Below are positions 6,647 through 7,820 of a stretch of DNA of 7,820 bases, piece after piece. Position numbers and translations under genes: made by a program. Position 1 is the stretch's first letter, and each line of letters begins with the position of its first letter. The notes beneath the pieces are model-generated. The model saw only the letters and a program-made list of their open reading frames with translations. It was not told the origin of the DNA and did not search any database. The DNA comes from Thermoproteota archaeon (GTDB lineage: Archaea; Thermoproteota; EX4484-205; JAAOZP01): NCBI GenBank assembly GCA_026414125.1, contig JAOAJQ010000055.1:1-7820 (forward strand), given 5' to 3'.

Positions 6647-7063
6647 GTATTCGTTTGGAGAGTCGATGGAAAGGTGAATATTGGGATCCTAGTGCGCGTC
6701 GAAGACGTGGTTGAACTCCACTATGTGACGGTTGAGCTAGCCTGAGGAGGAGGGGTTCGTGAAAGCGCGCTTGACATCAAAAGCTGGCACAGGATCATGT
6801 TCGTCTTATCCATTAATAATCTACCGTTGCACAGAGAGAAGCTTAAACTTTTTCAATCCTGATAGGCTAGCGTACCCTTCCCGGCTAAACTACGGCTTCT
6901 TCACGAGCCTCCCGAATAAAAATGCTTACACATTATGCTTGTTAACCTAGTTTTGAAAAGCTTGTGATCATGACTTTCAAATCGCAAGCGTCTTCTAAAA
7001 ACCATGTTAAAACCATTAAATCATTGTTTACAAGTTTCTGCTTTTCCGTTCCCTACCTGTAAG

Positions 7064-7073
7064 AATTAAAAAT
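7064..7073 (+). promoter_or_regulatory. TATA-like box for the APC permease gene
   Basis: AATTAAAAAT is an A/T-rich block in a mixed context. Initiation about 26 bases downstream would fall near 7095, leaving a leader of about 20 bases that includes the GAGG at 7105-7108. Confidence 0.35.
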
Positions 7074-7104
7074 CCTAATAAGCAGCATGATACGGGTAGT
7101 GTGC

Positions 7105-7108
7105 GAGG
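7105..7108 (+). promoter_or_regulatory. Shine-Dalgarno site that favours ATG 7116 for the permease
   Basis: GAGG stands 7 bases before ATG 7116. An in-frame GTG at 7101 is also possible but would place this site inside the coding sequence, so ATG 7116 is preferred. Confidence 0.5.
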
Positions 7109-7115
7109 CGCAAGA

Positions 7116-7820
7116 ATGAACTCTAATGACAAGGGCTTCGGGCGTGAGGAGGAGATCCCTTTAAGAAGGGGTTTAAACCTCGCACAGACAACATTTCTAG
7201 GCGTGGGCACAGCCATCTGCGGGACAATGTTCGCTGTAATGGGAAGGGCAGTTGGGGCTGCGGGTCCAAGCATAGTGTTAACTTTCCTTATCGGAGCACT
7301 CTTCGCCCTGTTTGACGCCTTGTCCTACGCTGAGCTCGGCTCGACGGTGCCTAGCAGCGCCGGGGGTGCTATAAGCTTCGTTAAAAGAGCCTTCGGCGAG
7401 AGTTTCCCGACGTTTCTAGCAGGATGGTTCGACTGGATCGGGAGCATAACGGATTGCGCCCTGGGTGCAATAGTCTTCGCCTTATCCATAAACTATTTCT
7501 TCAGATGGTTGGATCCATACTTGCTGGCGATTACCATCCTTATACTATTCGCGATAATCAATTTCAGGGGGGTGAGGACAATGGGGGTGGTTGAACTCAT
7601 ACTTACGGCTATCCTAGTCTCCTCCCTATGTCTTTACATGGCGGGCTCATCCCTCAGCTTCAAGGTGGAAAGGTTTGAACCCTTATTTCCAAACGGCTTG
7701 TTGCCAACGATACTAGTGGTGGGCTATATATTCCCCACCTACGCAGGCTACGAGACAATAACGCAACTCTCTGAAGAGGTTAAGACTGCTGGTAAAACTA
7801 TTCCGAGAGCACTCCTCCTC
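7116..7820 (+). CDS. APC-family amino-acid permease, 3' end outside window
   Basis: The frame stays open for 235 codons to the right edge. The first transmembrane helix contains GVGTAICGTMFAVMG (29-43), the place where APC transporters have the unwound, glycine-rich substrate-binding segment. It is followed by TM2 (51-70), the conserved loop YAELGSTVPSSAGG (71-84), and further helices at about 97-125, 136-150, 156-177 and 195-212. The stretch after the sixth helix, GYETITQLSEEVKTAGKTIPRA, matches the typical APC 'GFE..A.L.EEVKNP.R.IPRA' element. The usual length is 430-500 residues, so about half is missing. It should move amino acids or related amines across the cytoplasmic membrane by proton or sodium symport, or by exchange; the substrate cannot be told. 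It is transcribed divergently from the ATPase remnant. If it imports amino acids, it would supply the fermentative genes upstream, but that link is inference. Confidence 0.9.
   Translation, partial: MNSNDKGFGREEEIPLRRGLNLAQTTFLGVGTAICGTMFAVMGRAVGAAGPSIVLTFLIGALFALFDALSYAELGSTVPSSAGGAISFVKRAFGESFPTFLAGWFDWIGSITDCALGAIVFALSINYFFRWLDPYLLAITILILFAIINFRGVRTMGVVELILTAILVSSLCLYMAGSSLSFKVERFEPLFPNGLLPTILVVGYIFPTYAGYETITQLSEEVKTAGKTIPRALLL

Larger units (their letters stand above)
6613..7115. other. Intergenic region of about 500 bases with possible decayed coding traces
   Basis: This gap lies between the diverging ATPase remnant and permease gene. It holds promoter elements at both ends and no convincing intact gene. 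One plus-strand frame reads as protein-like sequence from about 6638 to a TGA at 6743-6745 (ending VVELHYVTVELA) and, still in the same frame, on from 6746 to a TGA at 6860-6862 (including VRESALDIKSWHRIMFVL). This may be the 3' end of a broken gene. A GGAGG at 6746-6750 stands 8 bases before a GTG at 6759 that opens 63 codons to 6950, but the product is rich in Ser, Thr, Asn and Cys and unlike its neighbours. From 6951 to about 7060 the sequence is A/T-rich and I see nothing in it. Confidence 0.5.

Noticed and set aside
6830..6902. Minus-strand stretch resembling a tRNA 5' half (TAGTTTAGCCGGGA with GAAGC/GCTTC ends)
   Set aside because: No T-arm consensus (GTTCGA) is present, the possible D stem would be almost all G-T pairs, and the acceptor ends pair over only 5 of 7 bases at the wrong spacing. 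I take it as chance.
6759..6950. 63-codon GTG frame with a good ribosome site (GGAGG at 6746-6750)
   Set aside because: The product is rich in Ser, Thr, Asn and Cys, lacks any recognisable motif and differs from the composition of the neighbouring proteins. A different frame across the same bases looks more protein-like. The ribosome-site match alone is not enough.
7028..7273. 81-codon minus-strand frame over the permease start
   Set aside because: It overlaps the well-supported permease N-terminus and promoter and has no family features.

Overview
This window looks like archaeal chromosome, probably from a thermophilic member of the Thermoproteota (TACK) side. The reasons are a fused ADP-forming acyl-CoA synthetase, a tungsten-type aldehyde ferredoxin oxidoreductase, strong use of AGG/AGA (Arg) and ATA (Ile) codons, and archaeal TATA-like boxes. 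One of these boxes fits a leaderless transcript. The lineage is an inference; no rRNA, tRNA or other phylogenetic marker is present. I see no CRISPR array, insertion sequence or integrase.

Positions 1-3069 (+) hold two translationally coupled genes. The first is an ADP-forming acyl-CoA synthetase that runs in from the left edge. The second is a BioD-like/DRTGG protein that corresponds to the N-terminal part of phosphotransacetylase without its catalytic part. Positions 3127-5555 (+) hold a second pair whose stop and start codons overlap: a 16-cysteine ferredoxin with four [4Fe-4S] sites, and an AOR-family tungsten/molybdenum-pterin oxidoreductase. A plausible combined role is oxidation of aldehydes (or another AOR-type redox step) with electrons leaving through the polyferredoxin, while the acyl-CoA synthetase makes ATP from acyl-CoA. 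That would suit fermentation of amino acids or peptides, but the substrates cannot be read from the sequence.

Positions 5595-6612 are on the minus strand and converge on the AOR gene. They carry a LOG-family Rossmann protein with a TTG start and, upstream of it, a 116-codon remnant of a P-type cation ATPase. The remnant appears to join the pump's extreme N-terminus in frame to its extreme C-terminus. A gap of about 500 bases follows, with weak traces of decayed coding sequence. From 7116 (+) an APC-family amino-acid permease runs off the right edge.

The points most worth a second look are the replacement of the first Fe-S cysteine by aspartate in the AOR protein, its pairing with a four-cluster ferredoxin, and the internally deleted ATPase that keeps its promoter, frame and stop codon.
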